64,000 bases of DNA, from the NCBI RefSeq assembly GCF_012843705.1, contig NZ_JABAFQ010000001.1:248001-312000 (forward strand). Direction: 5' to 3'. A model generated the notes under the pieces. That model ran no database searches, was not told the origin of the DNA, and saw only the letters and a program-made list of their open reading frames with translations. Shown one piece after another: positions 51,469 to 60,252 of this stretch. The DNA comes from Fusobacterium sp. FSA-380-WT-3A (GTDB taxonomy: Bacteria > Fusobacteriota > Fusobacteriia > Fusobacteriales > Fusobacteriaceae). Numbering within the stretch: position 1 is the stretch's first letter; every line of letters starts with the position of its first letter. The position numbers and the translations under genes are program-made.

Positions 51469-53100
51469 TTACCAAGCTGCTACTATTCCATCTGTTCTTG
51501 GTTCTGTAGCTCCAACTAAAACTCCCTCTTCATTTCTCCAAATTATTTGTCCTCTTCCCATTGCAATAGAATCAGGAACAACTTTTATATCATGCCCCAT
51601 TCTAATTAATTCCTCTGTTAGAGCATATGGAAAATTTCTTTCTACTTCAATTTTTTTTCCTCCTACCCATTGCCAACGAGGGGCATCCAAAGCTTCTTGA
51701 GGATTCATTCCAAAATCAATAGTATTTGTTAAAACTTGTAAATGACCTTGTGGTTGCATAAAACCTCCCATTACTCCAAATGGTCCTATAGGTTTTCTAT
51801 CTTTAGATAAGAATCCCGGAATTATTGTATGATATGGTTTTTTACCTGGAATAGCACAATTTTCACTTTCAATATCTAAATTAAAATTATTTCCCCTATT
51901 ATGGAGAGCAATTCCTGTATCAGGTATAACTATTCCTGAACCAAATCCCATATAATTACTTTGAATATATGAAACCATATTTCCATCTTTATCAGCTGTA
52001 CAAAGATACACGGTTCCACCACAAGAGGGGTCTCCATATTTAGGGTCAATAGCTTTTTCTCCAATTAATTTTCTTCTTTTTTCCGCATATTCTTTAGAAA
52101 GTAATTTTTCTGGTGTAACTTTCATATATCTACTGTCTGTTACATAATGTTGTCCATCTACGAAAGCTAATTTCATGGCCTCAATTTGTCTATGAATAGT
52201 TTTTGCTGATTCTCTAACAGATTCAAATCTAAATCCTTCTAAAATATTTAAAGCCATCAGAGTAACTATTCCATGTCCATTAGGTGGAATCTCAGAAACA
52301 GTATAACCTCTATAATTAGTACTTATAGGCTCTACAAATTCAGCTTTGAAATTCATTAAATCTTCTTTTCTTAAATATCCTCCTGTTTTTTTAGAAAATT
52401 CATCTATTTTTTCAGCAATTTTTCCTCTATAAAAAGATTCACAATTTGTATTAGCTAATTCTCTCAAAGTTTTTCCATGATTTGGAAGTTTTATAAATTC
52501 TCCTGGCTGAGGTGCTTTCCCATTAAAAATAAAAGTTTCAAACCAAGGTTTAAATTCTTCTTTTATCTGATTATTTTCTTCAAAAGAATTTTTATAATTT
52601 TCAAAAGCTGTATTCCATAATTTAGAAATTATAGGAGAAACAGGAAATCCTTCCTCAGCATATTCTATGGCTGGTTTCAAGATTTCTTTTAAGGATAATT
52701 TTCCAAATTTTTTAGATAATTCAGCCCAAGCTGATGGAATTCCTGGAACAGTTACAGGAATCCAACCATATTTAGGCATAGTATTTCCATAATTTTCTAT
52801 AACTTCTTTTGTATTAAATTTCATAGGAGCTGGTCCTGAAGAATTCATTCCATATAATTTATCTTTTATCCAGACAAGAGCAAAAGCATCTCCTCCTATT
52901 CCATTACTTGTAGGTTCTAAAACTGTTAAAGCAGCAGCCACTCCTATAGCTGCATCAACAGCATTCCCACCTTTTTTTAAAATATCCAATCCTACCTGAG
53001 CAGCAAGAGGTTGAGAAGTACAAACCATTCCTTTTTTTCCATAAACTACTCTTCTAGTTGAAGGATAACTATATTTTAAAGCATCAAAAATAAAATCCAT
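51469..53100 (-). CDS. ggt: Gamma-glutamyltransferase family protein
   Basis: The 543-aa proenzyme contains SQPLAAQVGLDILKKGGNAVDA, GNGIGGDAFALVW-like and the autocleavage site CGGTVYLCTADKDG, where the threonine becomes the catalytic N-terminus of the small subunit, plus FGVMGGFMQPQGHLQVL. It transfers or hydrolyses gamma-glutamyl groups, as in glutathione. There is no signal peptide, so it is probably cytoplasmic, unlike the periplasmic E. coli enzyme. The gene is divergent from the SBP/dehydrogenase/aminotransferase operon, so a shared amino-acid role is possible. Confidence 0.88.
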   Translation of the reverse strand: MDFIFDALKYSYPSTRRVVYGKKGMVCTSQPLAAQVGLDILKKGGNAVDAAIGVAAALTVLEPTSNGIGGDAFALVWIKDKLYGMNSSGPAPMKFNTKEVIENYGNTMPKYGWIPVTVPGIPSAWAELSKKFGKLSLKEILKPAIEYAEEGFPVSPIISKLWNTAFENYKNSFEENNQIKEEFKPWFETFIFNGKAPQPGEFIKLPNHGKTLRELANTNCESFYRGKIAEKIDEFSKKTGGYLRKEDLMNFKAEFVEPISTNYRGYTVSEIPPNGHGIVTLMALNILEGFRFESVRESAKTIHRQIEAMKLAFVDGQHYVTDSRYMKVTPEKLLSKEYAEKRRKLIGEKAIDPKYGDPSCGGTVYLCTADKDGNMVSYIQSNYMGFGSGIVIPDTGIALHNRGNNFNLDIESENCAIPGKKPYHTIIPGFLSKDRKPIGPFGVMGGFMQPQGHLQVLTNTIDFGMNPQEALDAPRWQWVGGKKIEVERNFPYALTEELIRMGHDIKVVPDSIAMGRGQIIWRNEEGVLVGATEPRTDGIVAAW

Positions 53101-53391
53101 AACCCCTCCTAAACTAATATTTTCATAAAATTATAAACTAGAAAAGAAAATCTTTTAAACAATTAAATTCTAATAAAAAATTTTCTTTATGCCTTTATTA
53201 TTATTAAATTTATTAAATTTTCCTTTTTAAATAAAATATTTTTTATAAATTTTATAACTTTTTTATATGATAAAATTTTTGAATAATATATTAAATATTA
53301 TAATTAATAAATTTTAAATAATCAATAAAAGTTATCTAGGATAATTAAGTATCATAAAAATTAAATAATTTTTTATAAATAAAAAAAATTA

Positions 53392-53420
53392 TTGACTTTT
53401 AAAAAAAATTGTATTATAAT
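53392..53420 (+). promoter_or_regulatory. Promoter of the attenuated amino-acid operon
   Basis: TTGACT (53392-53397), a 17-base spacer and perfect TATAAT (53415-53420). The stretch 53101-53391 upstream is almost pure A+T with nothing recognisable. Confidence 0.8.
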
Positions 53421-53456
53421 GCTAAAAAATTCATACTAAGAAATTTGGAGGAGATT

Positions 53457-53528
53457 ATGTTAAGATATTTAAGGAGGAGCAATCTACAATTGAATAGTTA
53501 TTTTTGTTCCAAAAAAATGTCTTTTTGA
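53457..53528 (+). CDS. Candidate 23-aa leader peptide
   Basis: ATG 53457 is preceded by GGAGGAG and opens a frame encoding MLRYLRRSNLQLNSYFCSKK and three more residues before TGA. It lies between a strong promoter and an intrinsic terminator that precedes the substrate-binding protein gene, which is the layout of transcription attenuation by a leader peptide. It is rich in Arg, Leu and Ser; no single amino-acid run stands out, so the sensed signal is unclear. A second GGAGG inside the frame is notable. Confidence 0.5.
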   Translation: MLRYLRRSNLQLNSYFCSKKMSF

Positions 53529-53585
53529 AATCTTTTTAATATATTTTTATGCCTTTTAATGAGGGGAATTATTATTTGTTTTCAA

Positions 53586-53622
53586 AATACCAGTTTTTTG
53601 GCTGGTATTTTTTTATTTTTAA
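53586..53622 (+). terminator. Intrinsic terminator upstream of the substrate-binding protein gene (attenuator)
   Basis: AATACCAG (53586-53593) pairs with CTGGTATT (53602-53609), followed by seven T. It stands between the promoter and the first structural gene, so it must be read through for expression of the operon. Confidence 0.8.
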
Positions 53623-53644
53623 TTATAAAATTTAGGAGGAATCT

Positions 53645-54372
53645 ATGAAAAAATTATTATTTGTGTTGTCTTTAGTTTTTATGTTTATTGCTTGTGGTGG
53701 TTCATCTGAAAAAAAGTTGAGGAAAAAGTTTTTATTGTTGGAACTAATGCCGAATATCCTCCATTTGAATATATAGAAAATGGAGAAGTTTGTGGGTTAG
53801 ATGCTGATATAATCGAAGAAGCAGCTAAAAGAATGGGGATAAAGTATCAATGGTCTAATATAAATTTTGATGGTTTAATCCCAGCTCTTCAAACAAAAAA
53901 ATTGGATATAGTTATTGCTGGTATGAGTATTACTCCAGAAAGAGCAAAATCTGTTAATTTTTCTACACCTTATTTAGTATCTAAAGTGGCTTTTTTAGGA
54001 AATAAATCTAATCCAATAAATGGAGTTGAAAATTTAGTTGGAAAAACTTTTGGAGCAGAATTAGGAACAACCAAAGAAGCTTCAGCTAGAAAAATAAAAG
54101 ATTCAAAAGTAGTTCCTTTTGCTGGAAATACTGCTGCTCTTATAGCTCTAAAATCTCAAAAAGTTGATGCTATTGTTGTTGATGAAAGTGTTGCCAATAG
54201 TTATCTTAATGGAAATTCTGAATTAATGTTAATAGGATTCCAAGAAGGAGAACCTAAAGCTGTTGCATTTAATAAAGATGATGCTGAACTTTTAGAAAAA
54301 TTTGACAAAGTATTAAAAGAGATGTTAGAAGATGGTACTATAGATAATTTAAGAAAGAAATATGGTGTTTAA
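53645..54372 (+). pseudogene. Amino-acid ABC transporter substrate-binding lipoprotein, frameshifted at A AAA AAG
   Basis: ATG 53645 follows AGGAGG and opens a lipoprotein signal (lipobox IAC, Cys17). Zero frame stops at 53774-53776. The rest of a family 3 binding protein (VGTNAEYPPFEYIENGEV, GLIPALQTKKLDIVIAGM, TPERAKSVNFSTPYL) is read in the -1 frame up to 54372. The shift falls at A AAA AAG (53710-53716) in a run of seven A. A -1 slip there joins the two parts exactly into a 242-aa protein of normal length. It may thus be a pseudogene, a sequencing error, a slippage-controlled gene or a case of programmed frameshifting. No permease or ATPase genes are adjacent. Confidence 0.8.
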
Positions 54373-54373
54373 T

Positions 54374-55438
54374 ATGTTTGAAAATTTCTCATTTACAAGT
54401 TATTATGTGGATAAAGTTATATGGAAAACTTTAGAAAATGAATTAGAAAATTTCCACAATATTTTAATAATTACAGGAAATAAGTCTTTTGAATCTGTAA
54501 AAGAAAACATTTTACCTATATTAAAGGATAAAAATATTATAATTGAAAATTATTTAGGAGAATGTTGTTATGAGCATTCTTCTACTATAATTAAAAATAT
54601 AATTGGAAAACAAATAGATTTAATTTTAGGAATTGGTGGAGGAAAGGTCATAGATACAGCTAAATTAGTGGCTAATCAAATAAATAAGACTATTTTTATA
54701 ATCCCAACCATTGCTTCTACTTGTGCTGGAACATCAGCTTTATCTGTTGTCTATAATCAGGATAAAACTTTTAAAGAAATATCTTTCTTTAAAGCACCAC
54801 CTGAAAAAATATTTATAGATTTAGAAACTATAAAAAAGTCTCCTTCTAGATACACATGGGCTGGAATAGGAGATACTTTAGCAAAATATTATGAAGTTAA
54901 AATAAAACATGAATATTGCTTAGCTAATAATAAAAAAATAAATTTTCCAACTCAGATGGCTATAGAATTATCACATAACTGTAAAAATATTATAATAAAA
55001 AATAGTGAAGATGGATATTATTCTCAAGAAATCAATGAAGCTTTTAAAAATATAGTTTTAACTATAATTGTAACAACTGGAATGGTATCTAATTTTATAG
55101 ATGACTTTTTAAATGGTGCTATTGCACACTCTGTATTTTATGGATTAACTGTTCTTCCTAGAATTGAAAAAGAACATTTACATGGAGAAGTTGTTGCATA
55201 TGGAATTTTAGTTCAACTTTTATTGGAAAATAATTTAGAAGAATATAAAAAATTAACAGAATTTTATAAAAAATTAAAATTTCCAATAAATTTAACAAAT
55301 ATTGTTAGATTAGAAGAATTTTTAGAAAAAGAAAATGATATATTAGAAGAAATTTTAAAAGGACCAGACCTTATAGATTTTGATTTTAATATTAATAAAA
55401 ACAATTTAAAAAAAGCATTATTTTATAAAAATAATTAG
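54374..55438 (+). CDS. Iron-containing alcohol dehydrogenase family protein (glycerol dehydrogenase-like)
   Basis: The protein of about 354 residues has GIGGGKVIDTAKLVA, IPTIASTCAGTSALSVVY and the metal-binding histidines in NGAIAHSVFYGL and EHLHGEVVAYG, as in glycerol dehydrogenases. It oxidises an alcohol or hydroxy acid with NAD. The ATG at 54374, just after the SBP stop, is taken as the start by coupling; 54362, overlapping the SBP, is possible too and neither has a strong SD. It lies in an operon with a binding protein and an aminotransferase. Confidence 0.82.
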   Translation: MFENFSFTSYYVDKVIWKTLENELENFHNILIITGNKSFESVKENILPILKDKNIIIENYLGECCYEHSSTIIKNIIGKQIDLILGIGGGKVIDTAKLVANQINKTIFIIPTIASTCAGTSALSVVYNQDKTFKEISFFKAPPEKIFIDLETIKKSPSRYTWAGIGDTLAKYYEVKIKHEYCLANNKKINFPTQMAIELSHNCKNIIIKNSEDGYYSQEINEAFKNIVLTIIVTTGMVSNFIDDFLNGAIAHSVFYGLTVLPRIEKEHLHGEVVAYGILVQLLLENNLEEYKKLTEFYKKLKFPINLTNIVRLEEFLEKENDILEEILKGPDLIDFDFNINKNNLKKALFYKNN

Positions 55439-55455
55439 TTAGAGGAGAAATTAAA

Positions 55456-56601
55456 ATGAGAAAGTTTATTGCTAATAAATATCAAACCATGTCTTCTCCT
55501 ATGGGAGAAAGTAAAGTAATTAATAAAAGTTCTTTTCCTACAATTAATTTAGGAATAGGTGATTTAGATATTACAACAGATAAAATTATTATAGAAAAAG
55601 CCTATAAAGACGCTTTAAATGGTCATACTCACTACACAGATCCTGCTGGATATTTAGAACTTAGAGAAGAAATTTGTAAATATCATAAAGAAAATTTTAG
55701 AAATTATAATTTTTCTACTGATGAGGTTTTAGTTACTTCAGGAGCATGTCATGGACTTTATCTTCTGTTTAAAACAATATTAAATCCAAGTGATGAAATT
55801 ATATTACTTTCACCTTTCTTTGCTGTTTATAGTGATGCAATAAAACTTTCTGATGGGATTCCAATTGTAGTTGAAACTAAATTTGAAAATAAGTTTCAAT
55901 TAATAAAAGAGGATATTGAAAAGAAAATTACTGATAAAACGAAAGCAATTGTACTAAATTCTCCTTGTAATCCAACAGGAGTTTGTTATAATTTAGAAAG
56001 TCTAAAAATTATTAAAGAACTTGCTGTAAAATATGATTTATTAGTCATAGCTGATGATGTATATGATTTTTATTCTTTTGAAAACTCTTTTACTCCTATT
56101 TATACTTTACCTAATATGAAAGAAAGAACAATTAGTGTCTGTAGTTTTTCTAAAGATTTTGCTATGACAGGTTGGAGAATAGGATATATTATTGGACAAA
56201 AAGATATTCTTGAATGTATGAATCTTATAAATCAATCAATTGTTTACAGCCCTGTGGCAATTTCTCAAAGAGCTGCTTTATATGCTCTTAAAGAATTTAA
56301 AAGAATTAAAGAAACTCAAGTTCCTATATTTAGAGAAAGAGTTATGTATGCATATGAAAGAATCAAAAAAATTCCTTTTTTAGATTGTATCAAACCTCAA
56401 GGTGGAATTTATCTTTTTATAAATATTGAAAAAACTAAAATGACTTCTATTGAGTTTACAAATTTTTTAATTGAGAATTATGGAATTGTAACTATTCCTG
56501 GTGATGGATTTGGAACTTCAGGTTTTATAAGAATTGCATGTACAGTTAATATTGAAAAATTAAAAGAAGCTTTTGATAGAATTGAAAAATTAAAATTTTA
56601 A
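55456..56601 (+). CDS. PLP-dependent aminotransferase, class I
   Basis: The 381-aa protein is fold-type I: INLGIGDLDI near the start, VLVTSGACHGLYLLFKTILN, NSPCNPTGVCYN with cofactor contacts, ADDVYDFYSF and the lysine in SFSKDFAMTGWRIGY. It should transaminate an amino or keto acid such as aspartate or an aromatic. AGAGGAG precedes ATG. With the upstream dehydrogenase it could convert an amino acid to a hydroxy or keto acid; the substrate is not known. Confidence 0.88.
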   Translation: MRKFIANKYQTMSSPMGESKVINKSSFPTINLGIGDLDITTDKIIIEKAYKDALNGHTHYTDPAGYLELREEICKYHKENFRNYNFSTDEVLVTSGACHGLYLLFKTILNPSDEIILLSPFFAVYSDAIKLSDGIPIVVETKFENKFQLIKEDIEKKITDKTKAIVLNSPCNPTGVCYNLESLKIIKELAVKYDLLVIADDVYDFYSFENSFTPIYTLPNMKERTISVCSFSKDFAMTGWRIGYIIGQKDILECMNLINQSIVYSPVAISQRAALYALKEFKRIKETQVPIFRERVMYAYERIKKIPFLDCIKPQGGIYLFINIEKTKMTSIEFTNFLIENYGIVTIPGDGFGTSGFIRIACTVNIEKLKEAFDRIEKLKF

Positions 56602-56605
56602 ATTT

Positions 56606-56648
56606 AAAAGGAACTATTATAAAATTTATAATAGTTCCTTTTATTTTA
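56606..56648. terminator. Bidirectional terminator between aminotransferase and thiC
   Basis: AAAAGGAACTATTATA (about 56607-56622) pairs with its complement (about 56627-56642), with T on both strands. Confidence 0.9.
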
Positions 56649-56654
56649 GATTTT

Positions 56655-57932
56655 TTATTCTAAAATCTCATTACATCTTTTTACTGGACATAAATCTCCA
56701 CACATAGTACAAACTTTTTCTTCTACAGGAGTTGAAGACTTTCTATATTCTTTAGCTTTTTCTGGGTCTATACATTCTTCAAACATTCCTTCCCAATTAA
56801 GAGTTCCTCTATATTTACTCATTCTATTATCCCAATCTCTAGCTCCTTTCAATCCTTTAGCTATATCAGCTGCATGTCCTGCAATTCTTGAAGCCATAAT
56901 TCCCTCTTTCATATCCTCTAAAGTAGGTAATCTTAAATGTTCAGCAGGTGTTACATAACATAAAAAATCGGCTCCAGAAGCAGCAGCAATGGCTCCACCA
57001 ATAGCTGCAGTAATATGGTCATAACCAGGAGCTATATCTGTTACTAATGGTCCTAAAACATAAAATGGTGCATTATGACATAATTTCTTTTCAATTTGCA
57101 TATTAGTTGTTATTTCATGCATTGGAATATGACCTGGTCCCTCTATCATAACTTGGACATCTTTTTCCCAAGCTCTTTTTGTTAATTCTCCTAAAATAAT
57201 TAATTCTTGAATTTGTGGAGCATCTGTAGAATCAGAAATACTTCCAGGTCTTAAACCATCCCCTAAACTTAAAGTTACATCATATTTTCTACAAATTTCA
57301 AGAAGTCTATCAAAATATTCATAAAATGGATTTTCTCTTTCATTAGCTATCATCCATTGGAAAAGTATAGAACCTCCTCTACTTACTATTTTTGTTAATC
57401 TTTTATTATTTTTTAATCTATCTACACAAGTTTTATTTAATCCTGCATGAATAGTCAAAAAATCTATTCCATCTTCACAGTGCATTTCGACTACTCTAAA
57501 TAAATCATCAACAGTCATATCTTTTATATTTTTACCAAGTTTTACAACTGCATCATACATAGGAACTGTTCCTAACATAACTTCTGATTTCTCAACTAAA
57601 TTTTTTCTAAATTTTTGAGTATCTCCAAAAGTACTAAGGTCCATAATAGCATCTGCCCCATATTCAATAGCCTTTTGAACTTTTATCATCTCTTGAGAAT
57701 AATCACAACAATCTTCAGATACACCTAAATTGACATTAACTTTAACTCTTGTTTTTTCTCCAATTGCTCTAGGATATAAATTTTTATGATTTTTATTAGC
57801 TGGAATGACTATAACTCCTTGAGCTATTTTTTCCATCAATTCTTCTCTAGAAAGATTTTCATCTCTTGCTACAATTTCCATCTCTTTAGTAAAAATTCCT
57901 TTTTTTGCTGCTTCCATTTGTGTTGAATACAT
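56655..57932 (-). CDS. thiC: Phosphomethylpyrimidine synthase (ThiC)
   Basis: The 425-aa radical SAM enzyme has [48 protein letters not shown] and the C-terminal cluster motif CTMCGDLCP. It makes HMP-P, the pyrimidine part of thiamine, from AIR. The SD is AGGAGG. It is under a TPP riboswitch and a terminator that overlaps its leader. No other thiamine genes are adjacent. Confidence 0.96.
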   Translation of the reverse strand: MYSTQMEAAKKGIFTKEMEIVARDENLSREELMEKIAQGVIVIPANKNHKNLYPRAIGEKTRVKVNVNLGVSEDCCDYSQEMIKVQKAIEYGADAIMDLSTFGDTQKFRKNLVEKSEVMLGTVPMYDAVVKLGKNIKDMTVDDLFRVVEMHCEDGIDFLTIHAGLNKTCVDRLKNNKRLTKIVSRGGSILFQWMIANERENPFYEYFDRLLEICRKYDVTLSLGDGLRPGSISDSTDAPQIQELIILGELTKRAWEKDVQVMIEGPGHIPMHEITTNMQIEKKLCHNAPFYVLGPLVTDIAPGYDHITAAIGGAIAAASGADFLCYVTPAEHLRLPTLEDMKEGIMASRIAGHAADIAKGLKGARDWDNRMSKYRGTLNWEGMFEECIDPEKAKEYRKSSTPVEEKVCTMCGDLCPVKRCNEILE

Positions 57933-57962
57933 CTTTATTCCTCCTAATATTTAAAAAATAAT

Positions 57963-57991
57963 AAAAAAAGCTCTGTACCAAAGTACAGAGC
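57963..57991 (-). terminator. Riboswitch-controlled terminator of thiC
   Basis: On the minus strand GCTCTGTAC (57983-57991 read as complement) pairs with GTACAGAGC (57970-57978) around four bases, followed by seven T. It lies between the TPP aptamer and thiC and is its likely expression platform. Confidence 0.88.
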
Positions 57992-58039
57992 AATAAAACT
58001 AAATTAAACTACAAAAAAATATAAAAATAGTTTAAGTCC

Positions 58040-58124
58040 TATGCTTCCCTACGCTGGTATTATCCATATCAGGTTCTAAGAGTCAGGAATTTTCCTTCTC
58101 AGCTAAATTAGCTCCCCTAGCATA
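58040..58124 (-). promoter_or_regulatory. TPP riboswitch (thi box)
   Basis: On the minus strand the aptamer starts in P1 TATGCT, has GGGGAGC, the conserved CTGAGA (58097-58102), then the thi-box core AACCTGATATGGATAATACC and GCGTAGGGAAGCATA that closes P1. It binds thiamine pyrophosphate and would lead to termination at 57963-57991. Confidence 0.95.
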
Positions 58125-58151
58125 AATCTGTTATTTATTTTTTACTCGACC

Positions 58152-58180
58152 ATTATACTATTATTTTTTTTATATGTCAA
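58152..58180 (-). promoter_or_regulatory. Promoter for the thiC leader
   Basis: On the minus strand perfect TTGACA (58175-58180), a 17-base spacer and perfect TATAAT (58152-58157). Confidence 0.9.
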
Positions 58181-58234
58181 TATATGTAAAATGAATAAAT
58201 TTTAACTTTTTTTTGATTAATTTTAATATTTTTC

Positions 58235-58263
58235 TTGCATTTTTTTGTAAAATAGTGTATGAT
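58235..58263 (+). promoter_or_regulatory. Orphan promoter in front of a possible small RNA
   Basis: TTGCAT (58235-58240), a 17-base spacer and TATGAT (58258-58263) diverge from the thiC promoter; there is no plus-strand gene downstream before a convergent gene. Confidence 0.5.
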
Positions 58264-58269
58264 AATTTT

Positions 58270-58392
58270 ATGAGAAATCTCAAAGGTTTTTCTAGAAATA
58301 ATTGATTAAAATCAATTTTTCGTTATACTCATCCTATTTATTTTGTGTTATATAGAAAAGAGCACCTTTTCCCAGGGGTGCTCTTTTCTCGT
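58270..58392 (+). ncRNA. Candidate small RNA, 55 to 120 nt
   Basis: A transcript from the orphan promoter would contain GAGAAATCTC, then ATTGAT-TAAA-ATCAAT with TTTTTC (58302-58321), which might end it at about 55 nt, and finally the strong hairpin at 58355-58388. The only ATG (MRNLKGFSRNN) has no SD. The intergenic region 58181-58403 contains nothing else. Confidence 0.35.
58355..58392. terminator. Hairpin after the PH-like membrane protein gene
   Basis: GAAAAGAGCACC (58355-58366) pairs with its complement (58377-58388). The T runs lie in the stem ends, so it can stop transcription from either side. Confidence 0.7.
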
Positions 58393-58403
58393 CCTATAAC
58401 ATT

Positions 58404-58889
58404 TTATTTTATAATAACAAATTTTGTTTTTAATCTACTTGCTACTAAACTTACAAATCTAACTTGTTTTGTCATCATCAATGGTATAATAATTTTTCTT
58501 CTATCAAAAGTAATAATATCTAAAACAGGTTGAACTTTACCTCTTTTTCCTACTACTTCTTCTCTTAGTTCACAACTTTCAACATCTTTAAATTTTAATT
58601 CCACATCTTTACTTTTTAATATATCTTTATCAAAATCAAGTACAATTCCATAACTTAAAAACAATTTTATATGTTTAAAAGAAAGAAAAAGAAAAATAAC
58701 TCCTACTACAATATCTTTTATATCTTTACTTGATAAATATATATATATTTGTAAAAGTCCAGCAATTAGAAAAGGAATCCCTGTTCCTAACCACATTGCT
58801 GTTCTTTTTAATTCAAGAGAAAATTTTTCTTTCCCTTGAACTTTTAAATCAGTTTTTATATTTTTTATAAATTCTTCATAAAATAGCAT
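58404..58889 (-). CDS. Hypothetical membrane protein, 161 aa
   Basis: Two membrane helices (about residues 32-52 and 58-80) are followed by a beta-rich segment (GIVLDFDKDILKSKDVELKF, RKIIIPLMMTKQVRFVSLVA) like a PH/YdbT-type domain. I do not recognise a family. The start has AGGTG upstream and lies ten bases after the glpX stop, so it is the last gene of the glpX operon. The role is unknown. Confidence 0.72.
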   Translation of the reverse strand: MLFYEEFIKNIKTDLKVQGKEKFSLELKRTAMWLGTGIPFLIAGLLQIYIYLSSKDIKDIVVGVIFLFLSFKHIKLFLSYGIVLDFDKDILKSKDVELKFKDVESCELREEVVGKRGKVQPVLDIITFDRRKIIIPLMMTKQVRFVSLVASRLKTKFVIIK

Positions 58890-58899
58890 AATTAAACAC

Positions 58900-59946
58900 C
58901 TATATTACTAAATCATTAAGATGAGAATCTTTAAAGTCTAAGTTATGTACAGAATTTATATATCTTATTGTCTTACTCATTCCTCTAACCAAAAGAGTTT
59001 GAGTTTTAGCAATATTGCCTTTTCTTTTTACTCCTTCTAAAAGGTCTCCTGTAGTTATACCTGTAGCTGAAAAAATAATTTCATCTGATTTTGCCATGTC
59101 TTCAAGAAGCAATTTTTTTCCAACTTCAACCCCTGCTTCTTTACATCTTCTTTCCTCATCAAGAGATATTTTATCATTCTTATCATCAGAACCTTTTACA
59201 TCACTTCTTAAGATAAGTCTTCCTTGCATATCTCCTCCTAAAACTCTAATAACAGCAGCTGATACAACACCCTCTGGAGCTCCACCTATTCCATACATCA
59301 TATCAACTTCAGAATCAACTAGGCAAGTCAAAATAGAAGTGGCTACATCCCCATCAGGAAAAACATACATTTTTACTCCTAAATCTCTCATTCTTTGGAT
59401 AACTTTTTTATGTCTAGGTTTATCTAATACAGCCACCATAACATCTTTTACTTCTTTGTTTAATGCTTTTGCTACTGCTCTTATATTATCTTCTAAAGAT
59501 TTATCTAAATCTATAACTCCTTTGGCTTCTGGACCAACTACCATTTTTTCCATATACATATCTGGTGCTTTTAAAAAAGCTCCTTTTTCTGCTGCTGCTA
59601 GTACAGCAATAGCATTAGGTTGTCCTTGAGCTGTCATTCTTGTTCCTTCTATTGGGTCTACTGCTATATCTACAAGGGATAATTCATCCTCTGTATAGGG
59701 TTCAATATCTTTTGGATTATATTTAAGTCCTAATTTTTCTCCTATGTATAACATAGGTGCTTCATCAATTTCTCCTTCTCCAATAACAATTTCACCATCA
59801 ATTTTCATTCTATTTAGAACATTTCTCATAGCTTCAACTGCTGCATTATCAGCTAAATTTTTATCCCCTCTTCCTACCCATTTTTGAGCAGCAAGTGCTG
59901 CAGCTTCAGTAACTCTAGCAAAATCTAAAGCTATTTCTTTTTTCAT
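58900..59946 (-). CDS. glpX: Fructose-1,6-bisphosphatase class II
   Basis: The 348-aa protein has GlpX signatures: AAALAAQKWVGRGDKNLADN, EGEIDEAPMLYIGEKLG, AVDPIEGTRMTAQGQPNAIA and GIGGAPEGVVSAA. It dephosphorylates fructose-1,6-bisphosphate in gluconeogenesis, using a metal ion. AAGGAGG precedes ATG. It lies between the ftsB-like gene and the 161-aa membrane protein gene. Confidence 0.95.
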   Translation of the reverse strand: MKKEIALDFARVTEAAALAAQKWVGRGDKNLADNAAVEAMRNVLNRMKIDGEIVIGEGEIDEAPMLYIGEKLGLKYNPKDIEPYTEDELSLVDIAVDPIEGTRMTAQGQPNAIAVLAAAEKGAFLKAPDMYMEKMVVGPEAKGVIDLDKSLEDNIRAVAKALNKEVKDVMVAVLDKPRHKKVIQRMRDLGVKMYVFPDGDVATSILTCLVDSEVDMMYGIGGAPEGVVSAAVIRVLGGDMQGRLILRSDVKGSDDKNDKISLDEERRCKEAGVEVGKKLLLEDMAKSDEIIFSATGITTGDLLEGVKRKGNIAKTQTLLVRGMSKTIRYINSVHNLDFKDSHLNDLVI

Positions 59947-59970
59947 TTTTCCTCCTTAAGAATTATAAAT

Positions 59971-60252
59971 TTATTTGATTAAAACTTTATATATTTCTTC
60001 TCCTGGTTTAACCATTTTTAATTTTTCTCTTACAAGTTTTTCTCTATAAAATTCATTATCTAAATTTTTTATATCTCTCTCATATTCTTTAATATTTTCA
60101 TTTAAAATGTCTTTTTTTTCTTTCAAGGATGTTAACTCTGCATTTAATCTAGTTATTTTTTCATAACTTCTATAAATTCTCGGAATAAATGCAAATACTA
60201 CTATACTACTAAAAAAAATCACAATAAATCTCTTATATTTCAAAGTTGTCAC
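59971..60252 (-). CDS. Septum formation initiator family protein (FtsB/DivIC-like)
   Basis: The 93-aa protein has a short N-terminus, one membrane helix (about 9-26), a coiled coil (about 30-70) and the end EFYREKLVREKLKMVKPGEE, as in FtsB/DivIC. Such proteins link the divisome with FtsL/FtsQ. It starts at GTG directly after the TAG of def (TAGGTG) and has no good SD, so translation is probably coupled. Location near a PBP and priA fits. Confidence 0.85.
   Translation of the reverse strand: MTTLKYKRFIVIFFSSIVVFAFIPRIYRSYEKITRLNAELTSLKEKKDILNENIKEYERDIKNLDNEFYREKLVREKLKMVKPGEEIYKVLIK

Noticed and set aside
53421-53640. T-box riboswitch upstream of the binding protein gene
   Set aside because: No T-box core sequence and no specifier-like stem; leader peptide and terminator explain the layout better.
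59015-59629. Long plus-strand frame opposite glpX
   Set aside because: Shadow of the glpX coding strand with serine-rich, low-complexity reading and no SD.
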